Source: Ignavibacteria bacterium (GTDB taxonomy: Bacteria; Bacteroidota; Ignavibacteria; Ignavibacteriales; SURF-24). From it: DNA of 64,000 nt. Location: assembly GCA_025612375.1 (NCBI GenBank), contig JAAXKN010000021.1, forward strand, positions 1-64,000, read 5' to 3'. The translations under genes and the position numbers were made by a program. The notes below the pieces were generated by a model. It was not told the origin of the DNA, made no database searches, and saw nothing but the letters and a program-made list of their open reading frames with translations. Positions within the stretch are counted from its first letter, which is position 1; each line of letters opens with the position of its first letter. Of this stretch, positions 1 to 9,481 are shown in pieces.

Positions 1-300
1 TAGATATGATATACTCTTTTTTTACACCATTTTCACCTTATTGCGTAAGGTGAGTAATTAAATCTATGAAGGTCTTGATCCCGATGGCAGGATCTGAAGG
101 AAGAGTTATTACTAATTATTCCCGCGCCATTGATCAGCGTGGGTGAACAGGCCGGGTAAGAATCAGCAAAGAAAGTTTTAGAATAATGCTTTAATTAAGT
201 AAATTCGCACAGGCGTTTTATTGGATAAGAACAGCATGATTATAAATAAAACGACGAAATGGAATATCATCTCGAAAAATACATATAAAAAAGGCAAACA
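1..300. other. Leading non-coding stretch, no gene seen
   Basis: No open frame here is convincing. A 7-bp hairpin (CACCTTA/TAAGGTG, about positions 35-53) is visible but has no T-tract on the correct side for either strand, so I do not call it a terminator. The 3' end holds a modest purine-rich ribosome site (AAAAAAGG) just before the ATG at 301, so the promoter of the first gene should lie in this stretch. Confidence 0.4.
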
Positions 301-1152
301 ATGATCAAACATGTAATTACAGTATTTATAGTTCTTTCAGTAATGATTCCTTTGCAGATATCAGCAGAAGGCTACTTGATAAAGAACCGCTATCAACCCA
401 ATAATATATATAATATCCACTGCAAAACTGAAACAAGCTCCGATATTAATTTTGTAGCTTCGGAGGAAATGCTCAAAATGCTCAAAGAGAAGGGAACCAC
501 ATTTCCCATTTCATCGAAATCTTACCTGGATATATCTGAGATTGCTGAGACAGGAAAACTGAAGGAAAATAATAGTTTCCCCATTAAAGTTGAATTTACA
601 GATGTAACGCAGACAAATGTTGTAAACGGTGTAAAGAAGGAATCACCCGATTCAAGCAATTTCAAGGGAACTATAATATCTGGAATTATAAATGAGAATG
701 ACACATTTACTGATGTTCAGATTACAGGCAGTAATGCAGCAGTGAGATATAAGGAGTTGCTTTCAGGACTTGTCAGCAGTCTCATTAGTCAATTCCAATA
801 TCCCGATTCTCTGGTTTCAATTAATGACAGTTTTACAAAGGAAATTCCTTTACAGTTGCCCGTCCCGGGAACGAGTCCCATAAACATCAAATTAATAACT
901 GTTTACACTCTAAAAAAAATTGAAAATGATCTGGCCTATTTTGATACAAAGTATGAGCTTGAAATGACCCAACAGTCTTCGAAATATGAAGTTGAATCAC
1001 ACGGCGGCGGCAAAGGAACATTAATACATGACTTGAAAAGAAACTTCTTCGCTAGACACCAGTCAGAAATGGAAATTCACCTTGAAGTAATATTTGATCA
1101 ACTGAAGATCGTTTCTAATTCCGTTTCCAAAACAGACTATAGCGTAAAATGA
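301..1152 (+). CDS. Secreted protein of unknown function (DUF6263-like)
   Basis: A 283-residue protein with a clear N-terminal export signal (hydrophobic VFIVLSVMIPLQ then a small-residue SAEG cleavage region), so it should be periplasmic or surface located. The rest is soluble and rich in beta-prone segments with no membrane span. The C-terminal third (a VYTLKKIENDLAYFDTKYEL segment followed by a Gly-rich GGGKGTL turn) resembles the layout of DUF6263-type secreted proteins of Bacteroidota, but I recognise this only loosely. Its stop codon overlaps the start of the next gene by 4 bases (ATGA), so the two are very likely co-translated. No catalytic motif is evident and I assign no function. 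Confidence 0.7.
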   Translation: MIKHVITVFIVLSVMIPLQISAEGYLIKNRYQPNNIYNIHCKTETSSDINFVASEEMLKMLKEKGTTFPISSKSYLDISEIAETGKLKENNSFPIKVEFTDVTQTNVVNGVKKESPDSSNFKGTIISGIINENDTFTDVQITGSNAAVRYKELLSGLVSSLISQFQYPDSLVSINDSFTKEIPLQLPVPGTSPINIKLITVYTLKKIENDLAYFDTKYELEMTQQSSKYEVESHGGGKGTLIHDLKRNFFARHQSEMEIHLEVIFDQLKIVSNSVSKTDYSVK

Positions 1153-1538
1153 AAGCCCTTACCTTTATTATAACATTGATCTTATCTGTAGCATGTTTTT
1201 CTCAACAGGATACGAATAAGGTGGATTGTAAGACGTGCAGAAAGCATCCCGGGGTAATTGGACCGGCTTTTAAGATCCATGGAGTGCTAAGCTACTGGAA
1301 CGGAAATCCAAGTGTGAGAATTTGGAAGGTCGGCACAAAGAAGATTTATGGTGTAAGTGAACAAAGGTTTTATAAAGAAGGTTATTATAATTTGCCTCAA
1401 TGGCTACCAACAATAGGCTTTGATGAAGAAATAACAGGTGATTTTGTCCTTTATCCGTTTACTAAAGAAAAGACCGGAGTTATGCCGCTTGTATGCATTG
1501 ATACAGTTTACAATATGAAAGTAAGAAAGCGGAAATGA
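1149..1538 (+). CDS. Small secreted protein of unknown function
   Basis: A 129-residue protein with a typical signal peptide (MKALTFIITLILSVACFSQ). The mature part begins with a CKTCRKHPG segment containing a CxxC pair and has a third Cys near the C terminus (LVCIDTV). The CxxC could bind metal or form a disulfide; neither can be decided from sequence. It starts inside the last codons of the preceding secreted gene (ATGA overlap), so both proteins are probably made from one mRNA and may act together in the periplasm. I do not recognise the family. Confidence 0.65.
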   Translation: MKALTFIITLILSVACFSQQDTNKVDCKTCRKHPGVIGPAFKIHGVLSYWNGNPSVRIWKVGTKKIYGVSEQRFYKEGYYNLPQWLPTIGFDEEITGDFVLYPFTKEKTGVMPLVCIDTVYNMKVRKRK

Positions 1539-1707
1539 TGAATATAATTTAAAGAAGCACTTTATTTTCAAATAGAAGAATATGGATTGATCGCTTGTTA
1601 TAAGAATATGAGAAAAAGAATATTATTAACCAGAATGGAATCTCCATGAAAATATCCATAATTGTCCCGGATAGCGGGAGTTGAGACATATTTAAGAAGA
1701 CAATAAT

Positions 1708-2367
1708 ATGATGCAGAATAGAAAACAAACGGCCTGGAAGAAGAATAGAAAGCTTGGCGACATCCAGGGCGGACGTATGCGTACTAAGCTTGCTGATAAT
1801 ATCTTTAACCGGCAGCATAATCTTCAACCTCCTAAGGATGGTGAAGAAAAGCCCATATTTATTCATGATAATCCCTCTAGGGATTTCTACTTTCCAGTTA
1901 GCATTGAAGATATAAAGAGAGTACTGTCTTGGCTTCCTGAGGAACATATTTCAGGTCTGACGCATATCTGGCTAAGAAAATTCAGAAAGAGTGATCATGA
2001 AAGTGGTGACACTCCGCAGGGAGAATTCATTTGTGGAAGCAAAGTCCAGCTGATTGTGCTTTATCCATTCCCGAAGAATCATAAAATGAGGTTCGGCAAA
2101 AATAAGCCGGAAAACAAGGTCATTAACTTTTATAAGAATTACACAAACGAGCTGAAAGAAGATGAAAAGGGCTGGTTCCTTGAGTGGACAAAAGAAAAAG
2201 TAAAGAAATACTACTTGGAAATCCTGCTTCTTCATGAGATTGGTCATTCACTGGATTCTTACTACAAAAGATTCAGAAGTAAAGCAGCAGTCAAGCAGCG
2301 TGAAGACTATGCCGATACATATGCAAAGCTATGGAGTAACAGAACAACTATCTCATTTGAAGATTAA
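1708..2367 (+). CDS. Predicted zinc metallopeptidase (HExxH), family unknown
   Basis: A 219-residue basic protein without a signal peptide. Residues 176-180 read HEIGH, the core of a zinc-dependent peptidase site (two His ligands and a catalytic Glu), followed by SLD and then REDYADTYA at 198-206. This arrangement (HExxH, then an Ex-x-AD helix about 20 residues later) resembles gluzincins and the ImmA/SprT-like minimal peptidases, where the downstream Glu is the third ligand (here Glu199). The N-terminal 50 residues are Lys/Arg rich. The preceding 170 bases hold a small hairpin (TCCCG/CGGGA, 1665-1679). The substrate is unknown. An alternative is a non-catalytic protein with a fortuitous motif, but the flanking hydrophobic ILLL makes the site look genuine. 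Confidence 0.6.
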   Translation: MMQNRKQTAWKKNRKLGDIQGGRMRTKLADNIFNRQHNLQPPKDGEEKPIFIHDNPSRDFYFPVSIEDIKRVLSWLPEEHISGLTHIWLRKFRKSDHESGDTPQGEFICGSKVQLIVLYPFPKNHKMRFGKNKPENKVINFYKNYTNELKEDEKGWFLEWTKEKVKKYYLEILLLHEIGHSLDSYYKRFRSKAAVKQREDYADTYAKLWSNRTTISFED

Positions 2368-2548
2368 GATAGATGAGTTTCTCGTCAGTTGGATCCGATG
2401 GCGTAAGCGCTAATAACGTTTTTCTTTATTTTAAAACGGCACCAAACTTAGGATCTAAATGAAATACACCTTCTCAGTAATCCTATTGAACTCATCCTTG
2501 TTCGCAGATAATGAGATCATAATTAAACTTTCTTAATCGGATGGTAAC

Positions 2549-3019
2549 GTGAAATTATTATTACTATTCATTTGCATAATGGCGCAGTCAGAACTTCTCG
2601 TATGGGCTCAGGATACTTTGACTTGCGCTGTTCAGGTTTATGATATTCCATTTGATATCAAAGATGACCCGAATATCAGGATATCATTTCCGGAAAATTC
2701 CTTTCCCAATGGAGCAGAAGGTGTTGCATTGGCACCGGTTCTGGTTGATGAAAAAGGTATTCTTATCAAATATTGTGTTAATGTAATTCGAATTCAGGAT
2801 TCTTTAAAAAATAATTCTTTGCTTTATACAGATTATAATATGAGATTGGACACTATCAGTGGAACAGCTGCCGAAATACCAATCGAAAAATATCCTTATT
2901 ATATACGATTCATTGTTAAAGAAATTTATAAAAATATTAGACTGATAAAATTTACAACCAATAAACCGGCTTCCACAAAAAGAAAGTATCAATTTTCGGT
3001 TATTTTCAAAATAGGGTAA
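2549..3019 (+). CDS. Small secreted protein of unknown function
   Basis: A 156-residue protein with a signal peptide (LLLLFICIMAQSELLVWAQ, cleavage probably after WAQ). The mature region carries alternating beta-strand-like segments and one Cys near the middle (IKYCVNVIRIQ), ending in a strand-rich tail (RKYQFSVIFKIG) that could be the last strand of a barrel or sandwich. The SFPENSFPNGAEGVALAPVLVDEKG segment resembles a TonB-C-like 'value plus direction' pattern only weakly. It sits alone between two gaps of about 180 and 65 bases. I do not recognise the family. Confidence 0.6.
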   Translation: MKLLLLFICIMAQSELLVWAQDTLTCAVQVYDIPFDIKDDPNIRISFPENSFPNGAEGVALAPVLVDEKGILIKYCVNVIRIQDSLKNNSLLYTDYNMRLDTISGTAAEIPIEKYPYYIRFIVKEIYKNIRLIKFTTNKPASTKRKYQFSVIFKIG

Positions 3020-3083
3020 GAGTCTGCTTCCCTGAGTCATCATGAATGCGCATACGCAAAAGGGAAAATAAACTTAATTTAAT

Positions 3084-3758
3084 ATGAAAATATCTAAAGT
3101 AATCCGGTTGTCTCTGCTTATTTTCTCTGCCGCTGCTTTTGTCTTTGCATTATGGCAGCTATACCTTCTGAATTACTTAAAACAACCTAAGCAAAGAAAA
3201 CCTTTGGAATTTCCAGCTGAATTTTTGGAGGGGAGAAAATATAACTATAGTTTCATTTCTGATATTAATGCAGAGTATGAGATTGCGATTAATTTTGACC
3301 ATACTCAGCCGCTTAACAAAAATGATTCCTTAACAGGATATATAATTCCCTCCGGCAGAAGTTACCGAAGCATTTCTCTGCCGGTATCATTATCATTATA
3401 TGAATCTGGGAAAAGGATCTTAAGTGTTGATTCTGTTTCAAGGCAGAGCTATTATTGCAGTAGCAATTCAATTGGGAGAATAATTGAAGTATTTACAGCC
3501 GGGAAGGGAAAACTGTACAATATTTCAGTCGAAATTAAAAGGACAATTGCTGACTTAAATCAGAGAAATCCTAAAATTATTATTAAACCGGCTGGAGCAG
3601 CAATTAAACGGGAAATAATTAATGCACAGAGTTCTTTGGCAATACACTGGTATTTCTTCTATATATCATTAGGAGTATTTATCATACTTTCAACTATAAA
3701 CGTTACATGGTTTATTAAAGTCTGGATTTCGAAAAGGGAAGTAAAAACAGGACAATAA
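3084..3758 (+). CDS. Membrane-anchored protein with two transmembrane segments
   Basis: A 224-residue protein with a hydrophobic segment at about residues 8-28 (a signal anchor) and a second at about 190-212 (FFYISLGVFIILSTINVTWF), bracketing a soluble domain of roughly 150 residues. By the positive-inside rule the short ends are cytoplasmic and the central domain periplasmic. The central part is strand-rich (YNYSFISDINAEYEIAINF) and might be a small sandwich domain. No catalytic motif. It starts 64 bases after the previous secreted protein, so it could share its transcript. The family is not recognised. Confidence 0.6.
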   Translation: MKISKVIRLSLLIFSAAAFVFALWQLYLLNYLKQPKQRKPLEFPAEFLEGRKYNYSFISDINAEYEIAINFDHTQPLNKNDSLTGYIIPSGRSYRSISLPVSLSLYESGKRILSVDSVSRQSYYCSSNSIGRIIEVFTAGKGKLYNISVEIKRTIADLNQRNPKIIIKPAGAAIKREIINAQSSLAIHWYFFYISLGVFIILSTINVTWFIKVWISKREVKTGQ

Positions 3759-3908
3759 CCATTATGGGGATATTCATAATTTGGCGAATCATTCCCGATG
3801 ACGGGAGAGAAAATACATATTGTTGATATTTGTATGTCCCATGATCTTCCGAAAAGGTCTATAATAGAGAATTACAAATCCCAAGGTATTCATATCTGTA
3901 GGAAGAAA

Positions 3909-4457
3909 ATGTATAAACAGCTGTTTTACATAGTATCTATTTTGATTGTTATTTGTGAAAACCTTGTTGCTCATGATATAAGGACATCTACATGCTTTAG
4001 CCAGTCCTTGACAAGTCAAAATAGTTTCAGGTTATCCATTGTCAGAGGTTCATATGAAATTATTAGATTCGAAATGGCTTCATCTAACATCATTCAGGAT
4101 AATTTATCAGAAAGCAAATATTATATATCAACAAATTCAATTTCATTATTACTGAATTACCTTGCGACTAAGACAAAATGGGGTGAATATTTAGGCTGCG
4201 TTTTGATTCCTCAAATGCTGGGCAATATGAAGTTCAATATGGACATATATCAGGAGTATGCACAACTGACTATTGGACAAACAACGGATTATTACCTGCA
4301 CTACAAAGTACCACGGATATTTACAGCTTCATCAGTTGGAATTGAATCTCATTTGGATAAAGTCAGACTCGTTGCCACTTTTGAAGTACCTTTATCCAAA
4401 GGTTACCGTAAAGATAGGAGCCCTTATTTTCAGGTGCTTGCCGGATATTATTTCTAA
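3909..4457 (+). CDS. Secreted protein, probable small outer-membrane barrel
   Basis: I choose the ATG at 3909, which gives a 182-residue protein starting MYKQLFYIVSILIVICENLVAH, a good export signal preceded by AGGAAG. A longer frame opens at 3798, but its first ATG lies in the loop of a hairpin (TCCCG/CGGGA, 3793-3806) and the extra 37 residues have no signal character. The mature protein alternates polar and hydrophobic residues and ends with an aromatic residue (VLAGYYF), the hallmark of the last strand of an outer-membrane beta-barrel. The length fits an 8-strand barrel. Ligand and role are unknown. Confidence 0.55.
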   Translation: MYKQLFYIVSILIVICENLVAHDIRTSTCFSQSLTSQNSFRLSIVRGSYEIIRFEMASSNIIQDNLSESKYYISTNSISLLLNYLATKTKWGEYLGCVLIPQMLGNMKFNMDIYQEYAQLTIGQTTDYYLHYKVPRIFTASSVGIESHLDKVRLVATFEVPLSKGYRKDRSPYFQVLAGYYF

Positions 4458-4585
4458 GCTTTACAGATGCTTTGAAAAAAGATATTTTTAGAATCATGCT
4501 AAATTTATCTAAATTTGCACTTGCCGGGTTTTAACCGGGTATATACCATGTCTACAAATCCTTAAATTATTTTGCACTACTAAGC

Positions 4586-5575
4586 ATGAATAGATTACTG
4601 CAATATAAACATTCATTAAAGTACATAAGCGAAAGTGCGCTGATTATAACAACACTTCTCTGGGGCGCTACGTTTGTTATTGTTAAAGGGTCACTCACAG
4701 ATTCATCCCCCATGCTCTTTGTTGCTGTGAGATTTCTCATAGCCTCAGTAGTCATGCTGCCTTTTGTTTATAAAAAGCTGATCCGGATAGATAAGAAGAC
4801 ACTATTCAGGTCTGCACTCCTGGGAGTTTTTCTTTTCTTTGAATTTGCCCCACAGGCAGTGGGACTTAAGTATACATCTGCCACCAAAAGCGGGTTTATT
4901 ACAGGCTCTTTCGTGCTCTTTACTCCAATAATGCAGATAATAATTGAAAAGAAAAAACCTGCCCTTGGCGCAATTGCAGGGAGCATAATTGTAGTATTCG
5001 GACTTTTATTTCTCTCTGTTAAAGCTGCTCCTGGTCTGGATATGTTCCAGTCGATATTCAGTCTGCTCAGTGATCTTGGCGGAAACTTTAATATTGGTGA
5101 CTTTTTTACACTCATCTGTGCTTTTTTCTTTGCCGTACAGATAGTATATCTGCACAAGATAAGTAAAGAGATAAACTTTCTTCTTCTTACTTTCTTTCAG
5201 ACCGCTGTAACAAGCCTGCTGGCATTCCTGTTTTCGGCTGCGCTTTCAACGACAAATATTGAACCTGTTCATTTTGAGCTGACAGGAAATCTCATATTCG
5301 GACTCATGTATACAGCGCTGTTTGCAACGATCATTACCTTTTTACTTCAAAGCAGGTTCCAGAGGGAAGTGAGTCCCGTCAAGGCGGGAATTATATATTC
5401 GTTTGAACCTGTATTCTCCGCAATATTTGCATATCTGATGCTTGGCGAAAGGATCTCAGTTTTAGGCATAGTCGGAGGAATACTGATATTCTTTGGACTA
5501 TTAACGTCTGAGATACTTGAATATTTGAGGCAGAAGGGGACAGTTGATCGTGAAGCGGAAGTGGATGAAGCTTAA
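4586..5575 (+). CDS. EamA-family (DMT) transporter
   Basis: A 329-residue inner-membrane protein with about ten hydrophobic segments in two similar halves, the usual plan of the drug/metabolite transporter superfamily. The first EamA unit (about residues 16-145) has the typical LLWGATFVIVKGSL opening, and the second (about 170-310) ends with the characteristic EPVFSAIFAYLMLGE box. Such proteins export small metabolites or amino acids by proton exchange, but the substrate cannot be told. The C-terminal 15 residues are charged and cytoplasmic. It stands alone, about 130 bases after the preceding gene and 55 before the next, all on the same strand. Confidence 0.88.
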   Translation: MNRLLQYKHSLKYISESALIITTLLWGATFVIVKGSLTDSSPMLFVAVRFLIASVVMLPFVYKKLIRIDKKTLFRSALLGVFLFFEFAPQAVGLKYTSATKSGFITGSFVLFTPIMQIIIEKKKPALGAIAGSIIVVFGLLFLSVKAAPGLDMFQSIFSLLSDLGGNFNIGDFFTLICAFFFAVQIVYLHKISKEINFLLLTFFQTAVTSLLAFLFSAALSTTNIEPVHFELTGNLIFGLMYTALFATIITFLLQSRFQREVSPVKAGIIYSFEPVFSAIFAYLMLGERISVLGIVGGILIFFGLLTSEILEYLRQKGTVDREAEVDEA

Positions 5576-5629
5576 ATTGCAGCTAACCCCGTAATCAAAT
5601 GAGTTGAGTATTTTTAAAGGGAATTATAT

Positions 5630-6139
5630 ATGAAATTTATGTATCTATTTCTCATTACTGCAGTGCTGAATTCCTTTCTATTTGCAAACACTGAAAGCGG
5701 TAAGGCTGAAAATTATCCGGAAAGTCCAACCAAGTCCTATATTTATCTGTCCACAGGGTTTTATGAAGCAGCTTCTGTGGGGCTGGGGCATGATTTTCAC
5801 GGCGGATGGGGAGCTGGCATTAAGACCAGCGTACTTTTATTTAAGACTGATGTGCTGAAGAATAATGGGATGGGCATTGGCTTGGAAATTCACAAAAGAA
5901 TATTCAGTGAAAAGAAATTTAGATTATTTGATACCATAAGTTTTGAAGCAAGTTATGGGTCAACAATAACTACGGTTCATAACCCCTGCAGCGAAATTCA
6001 GCTTAACGTTGCATCTCAGAAAGAAAGCAGAGATGGGATACACTTATACTATAGCATTGGTCTGGGGTACTCATATGAGAAAAGCAGCGGTGGAATGTTC
6101 ACCCCAGCTTTCAGACTTGGAACGATCTATAATTTCTAA
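5630..6139 (+). CDS. Small secreted outer-membrane-like protein
   Basis: A 169-residue protein with a signal peptide (MYLFLITAVLNSFLFANT). The mature region has repeated amphipathic strands with Gly/aromatic pairs (YIYLSTGFYEAASVGLGHDF, GWGAGIKTSVLLF, YYSIGLGYSYEKSSGG) and ends in TIYNF, an aromatic C-terminal residue as expected for insertion into the outer membrane. I infer a beta-barrel of about eight strands. It begins 54 bases after the EamA transporter and may be read through from it. No specific family was recognised. Confidence 0.6.
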   Translation: MKFMYLFLITAVLNSFLFANTESGKAENYPESPTKSYIYLSTGFYEAASVGLGHDFHGGWGAGIKTSVLLFKTDVLKNNGMGIGLEIHKRIFSEKKFRLFDTISFEASYGSTITTVHNPCSEIQLNVASQKESRDGIHLYYSIGLGYSYEKSSGGMFTPAFRLGTIYNF

Positions 6140-6415
6140 TTCGGAAGGTGCTTCATAAATGGTTTATCCGTTTGCGGGCAATCGGCTAAGAAAATAGCTT
6201 CCCTTTTATCTCCATAATTATTTTTATTTAGCAGCAATATATTTCTTTTGCCGGCATCTTTAAAATAAACAATCGGTAAGGACTTGACTGCGAATCCCCT
6301 GTCTCTCTTAAAAAATAATTACTTATAAATTCCTTGTTTATTTTTCTTATAAATGTAAATTGCTGAATGGGTTAAACTTCTGTTTCATCTATTCTTAATT
6401 TTACAGGAGGTGAAA

Positions 6416-7801
6416 ATGTCCCGCATTCTGTTCTTAATTCTGTTCATTTCATTTTCAGCCATTTCCTTTTGTAATAATTCCGACACAATTACTGTCGCAT
6501 GCAGGCGGATTGAATTTGAAGTTAAGAATCCTTTATTGGAATCTCATCCATACATATCCGGCAAGGGAATTCCTGTGACAGATAATCTCTACAAGAAAGT
6601 AAAATTTCCTAAAGAATACCCCAAGCTTAAACTTGTTCTTTTCCATTTTCAGCCTTCCCAGTATTATTATTTCAAGTATATTAATGGAGAGTTGTCAAAG
6701 AAGAAATTCCATGAGTACATGCTGGACCCTGCACTTGGACTGGATACGGGCTGTGTATCCAAAAAATTCATCCGGGAGTATGTAATAGCAGGATTTGAGG
6801 AAAGGGATGATGAAATTATCTCCTTTATAGACGTTAATAACAATAATGACCTGAGTGATGAGACATCATATACTTATAAAATAGCAGATAAGGATAATAT
6901 TAATTCAAAGGATCCGAAGAGGTATCCTGTGCTGAAATTCACATATGATTATTTTAATGGCTATAAAGTATCCCAGAGAACAATTGATGCAAAGTTAACC
7001 TTTGACCCGTCGGGTTATTACCAAAACCATGAAAACGGCGGATTACGTATTTTCTCATATATAGATTATATTCATGAGGGCAGCATCAGTGTAAATGGCG
7101 GTACATATAGAATTGGCCTTGATGATAACATAAAAGTCTACACTAAAAAGACAGCCCGTTTGGGTATTGCCCCAAATACCAGAAAACTTTTTCCGCCTGA
7201 TATAAAGTACATGGCCGGCGATACAATTTCCATCGGCAATCAGTACTATAAGTTCCTGACTCACTCTGTTGACCTGGATACGGTCTATTTTGCAAAACTG
7301 CCGGATGACATAAAGCCAGTTGGTCCTTTTGAAGGGCTCTATGCACCTGAACTGACTGGAGTTACTCTAGATGGGAAACCTTTTTCATTAAAGGCGTTAA
7401 AAGGCAAATATGTGTTAATTCATTTATATTCAACCTGGTGTGTTCCCTGCCGGGAGGGAAATGCGCCGTTAAAACAGCTTCAGAAGAAATACAGAAACAG
7501 CAATCTTGTGATGGTAAATGTAACTGAAGAAGATAATCGCGACCTGGTTGAGAAATTTGCTAAAGAATTCGGAATTACCTGGCTTAACGTTTATAAGAAA
7601 GAAATATCCCCCAAATCTTATAATCACAGAAGAGAATTTAAGACATTTATGAATATACTTGGCATCTGTTATTTAATAGCTCCTGATGGAAAGGTCATAA
7701 AAGCAATTTCCCCGTTCGTGATCAATGAGCGTCTCATTAAAGAGTGCGATGAAGTGCTAAGTAAAAATGTCCGGACTGAGCTTCAGACAACTGTAAAATA
7801 A
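6416..7801 (+). CDS. TlpA-like thioredoxin protein with large N-terminal extension
   Basis: A secreted 461-residue protein. The start is the ATG at 6416: an AGGAGG sits at 6405-6410, and the frame's earlier GTG at 6410 overlaps that ribosome site. Residues 1-20 form a signal peptide. The first 310 residues are an unrecognised soluble region. The C-terminal 140 residues are a thioredoxin-like domain with the redox site W341-C-V-P-C345 inside STWCVPCREGNAPL, preceded by the usual LKALKGKYVLIHLYSTW. TlpA/ResA relatives reduce or oxidise periplasmic thiols, for example in cytochrome c maturation. The large N-terminal region probably brings the redox domain to a partner. Its cognate system is not visible nearby. 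Confidence 0.8.
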   Translation: MSRILFLILFISFSAISFCNNSDTITVACRRIEFEVKNPLLESHPYISGKGIPVTDNLYKKVKFPKEYPKLKLVLFHFQPSQYYYFKYINGELSKKKFHEYMLDPALGLDTGCVSKKFIREYVIAGFEERDDEIISFIDVNNNNDLSDETSYTYKIADKDNINSKDPKRYPVLKFTYDYFNGYKVSQRTIDAKLTFDPSGYYQNHENGGLRIFSYIDYIHEGSISVNGGTYRIGLDDNIKVYTKKTARLGIAPNTRKLFPPDIKYMAGDTISIGNQYYKFLTHSVDLDTVYFAKLPDDIKPVGPFEGLYAPELTGVTLDGKPFSLKALKGKYVLIHLYSTWCVPCREGNAPLKQLQKKYRNSNLVMVNVTEEDNRDLVEKFAKEFGITWLNVYKKEISPKSYNHRREFKTFMNILGICYLIAPDGKVIKAISPFVINERLIKECDEVLSKNVRTELQTTVK

Positions 7802-7910
7802 ACGGGTTATATTGATAAGCTGGAGAAACAGCCTTATTTTGATACTGACCATATCCTTTCATTATATCCGATCAACAAAATAAGAGCAAATGAGGGTGAG
7901 CTTTTATAGA

Positions 7911-7986
7911 ATTCCGGAGGAATGATTTGTTTGTAGAATGAATCAGGGCGCACCGCCGCTGTGCCTGCCTATGGCATGGTGCGCCC
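7911..7986. repeat. Family A hairpin copy plus GC-rich palindrome
   Basis: Positions 7911-7923 are a family A unit: 5-bp stem ATTCC/GGAAT around a GGA loop, followed by the tail GATTTGTTTGTAG. Immediately downstream a GGGCGCACC...GGTGCGCCC inverted repeat (7946-7954 and 7978-7986) encloses 23 bases. A shorter version of the same GC-rich palindrome occurs at 40882-40901. Both lie between convergent genes and may double as transcription stops. Confidence 0.6.
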
Positions 7987-8020
7987 TACAAAGATGAACC
8001 TTATATTGTTAACTATCTGC

Positions 8021-9382
8021 TTATGCTATTTCCGGAACCTGCTTCAGGAATCCGTTTATCGTATCTTCCGGCATTTCGTAATTCTCAAGCTCGCCTTTTA
8101 AGAATGCATCGTAGGCTCCCAGATCCAAAAATCCGTGCCCTGAAAGATTAAACAATATCGTCTTGGCTTCACCCGACTCTTTGCAGAGGTTCGCCTGCTC
8201 AATTGCTGCCTTTATTGCATGCGAACTTTCAGGCGCAGGCACAATGCCTTCTGTCCTTGCAAACGTTCTTGCTGCCTCAAATACATCATTCTGCTGATAT
8301 GCCTCGGCTGTAATTATACCCTTGTTGTAAAGATGTGAAATGATGGGCGACATTCCATGGTAACGAAGGCCTCCTGCATGGATCGATGGGGGAACATACT
8401 TGTGGCCCAATGTGTACATCTTCATCATTGGCGTCATTCCTGCTTCATCACCAAAGTCATACATAAACTCTCCCTTTGTAAGCGTCGGGCACGATGCCGG
8501 CTCAACTGCAATTACCTGCAGGTCCTTTTTCTCTCCGGCCAGCTTGTCCTTAAGGAAGCTGAAACTTAGCCCTGCAAAGTTGCTTCCGCCGCCCACGCAT
8601 GCAATTACAACGTCCGGATATTCTCCGGCTTTCTCCATCTGAAGCTTTGCTTCTTCGCCTATAATTGTCTGATGCAGAAGCACGTGATTAAGAACACTTC
8701 CTAAAGCATAGTTTGTATCGTCTCTCTGGACAGCCATTTCAACTGCTTCGCTGATTGCAATCCCAAGGGCTCCCGGTGAATTCGGATCCTCTGCAAGAAT
8801 TCTTCTTCCTGCTTCTGTGAGGTTCGAGGGACTTGCAATTACATCTGCCCCGAAGAGCTGCATGAACGACTTTCTGTACGGCTTCTGCTGGAAACTAACT
8901 TTAACCATAAATACCTGACATTCCATTCCGAAATGGTTGCATGCCTGCGAAAGGGCTGATCCCCACTGCCCGGCTCCTGTCTCAGTTACCAGCCTCTTTA
9001 TGCCTGCTTTCTTGTTGTAATATGCCTGCGCAATTGCCGTGTTTGTCTTGTGGCTTCCTGAAGGATTGGAACCTTCATACTTAAAGAATATTTTTGCCGG
9101 GGTCTTCAGATGCTCTTCCAGACGGTATGCCCTTATTAAAGGACTCGGACGGCTTATGGCGTACATGTCCAGAATTTCATCCGGAATTTCAATATATCTT
9201 TTTGTGCTCATTTCCTGCTCAATGAGCTCCATCGGGAAAATTGCCGAAAGATCCTGCGGCCCTGCGGGCTGCTTTGTCACCGGATTGAGTGGTGCTGCCA
9301 AAGGTTCGCCCAGGTCGGCTAAAATGTTGTAGTAATAAATCGGCATTTCCTTTACGTCGAGGTTGATTCTGTTCTGTTTCAT
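8021..9382 (-). CDS. trpB: Tryptophan synthase beta chain, TrpB2 type
   Basis: A 453-residue PLP enzyme that condenses indole with serine to give tryptophan. It is the TrpB2 subtype, recognisable by its long N-terminal arm and the signatures [14 protein letters not shown] (Schiff-base Lys in SGSHKTN), [13 protein letters not shown] and [15 protein letters not shown]. TrpB2 enzymes usually work without TrpA. The start is the ATG at 9382, preceded by GGAG at 7-base spacing; the frame's upstream ATG at 9475 lies inside a terminator stem and is rejected. No other trp gene is nearby, so it is an orphan. The 5' leader carries a Trp-codon-rich reading frame and switching hairpins, pointing to attenuation by charged tRNA-Trp. 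Confidence 0.95.
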   Translation of the reverse strand: MKQNRINLDVKEMPIYYYNILADLGEPLAAPLNPVTKQPAGPQDLSAIFPMELIEQEMSTKRYIEIPDEILDMYAISRPSPLIRAYRLEEHLKTPAKIFFKYEGSNPSGSHKTNTAIAQAYYNKKAGIKRLVTETGAGQWGSALSQACNHFGMECQVFMVKVSFQQKPYRKSFMQLFGADVIASPSNLTEAGRRILAEDPNSPGALGIAISEAVEMAVQRDDTNYALGSVLNHVLLHQTIIGEEAKLQMEKAGEYPDVVIACVGGGSNFAGLSFSFLKDKLAGEKKDLQVIAVEPASCPTLTKGEFMYDFGDEAGMTPMMKMYTLGHKYVPPSIHAGGLRYHGMSPIISHLYNKGIITAEAYQQNDVFEAARTFARTEGIVPAPESSHAIKAAIEQANLCKESGEAKTILFNLSGHGFLDLGAYDAFLKGELENYEMPEDTINGFLKQVPEIA

Positions 9383-9448
9383 TGTAGTCTCCGTTGTATG
9401 TTTTGTTTTAATAAAATTTTTTTCTTTAAGTGACTTTATGTCCCGGCC

Positions 9449-9481
9449 AAAAAAAAAGCCGCAAGAATGTCTCACGGCTTT
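9449..9481 (-). terminator. Attenuator terminator of trpB
   Basis: On the minus strand, AAAGCCGUGAGA (9481-9470) pairs with UCUUGCGGCUUU (9466-9455) across a CAU loop: 12 pairs with two G-U wobbles. It runs straight into further U's (9454-9449, nine in a row counting the stem end). It lies 67 bases upstream of the trpB start codon, the position expected for an attenuator stop. The preceding 12-bp hairpin (9493-9522) is also followed by UUUUU and UUUU and may act as a first stop. Confidence 0.85.

Noticed and set aside
3798-3908. Upstream extension of the secreted gene at 3909
   Set aside because: The extra 37 residues start in a hairpin loop, have no signal character, and the internal ATG opens a textbook signal peptide with AGGAAG before it.
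9383-9475. Longer TrpB reading frame starting at 9475
   Set aside because: Its first codons lie within the attenuator terminator stem and encode a non-conserved extension. The ATG at 9382 has a proper ribosome site and gives the normal TrpB2 N terminus.
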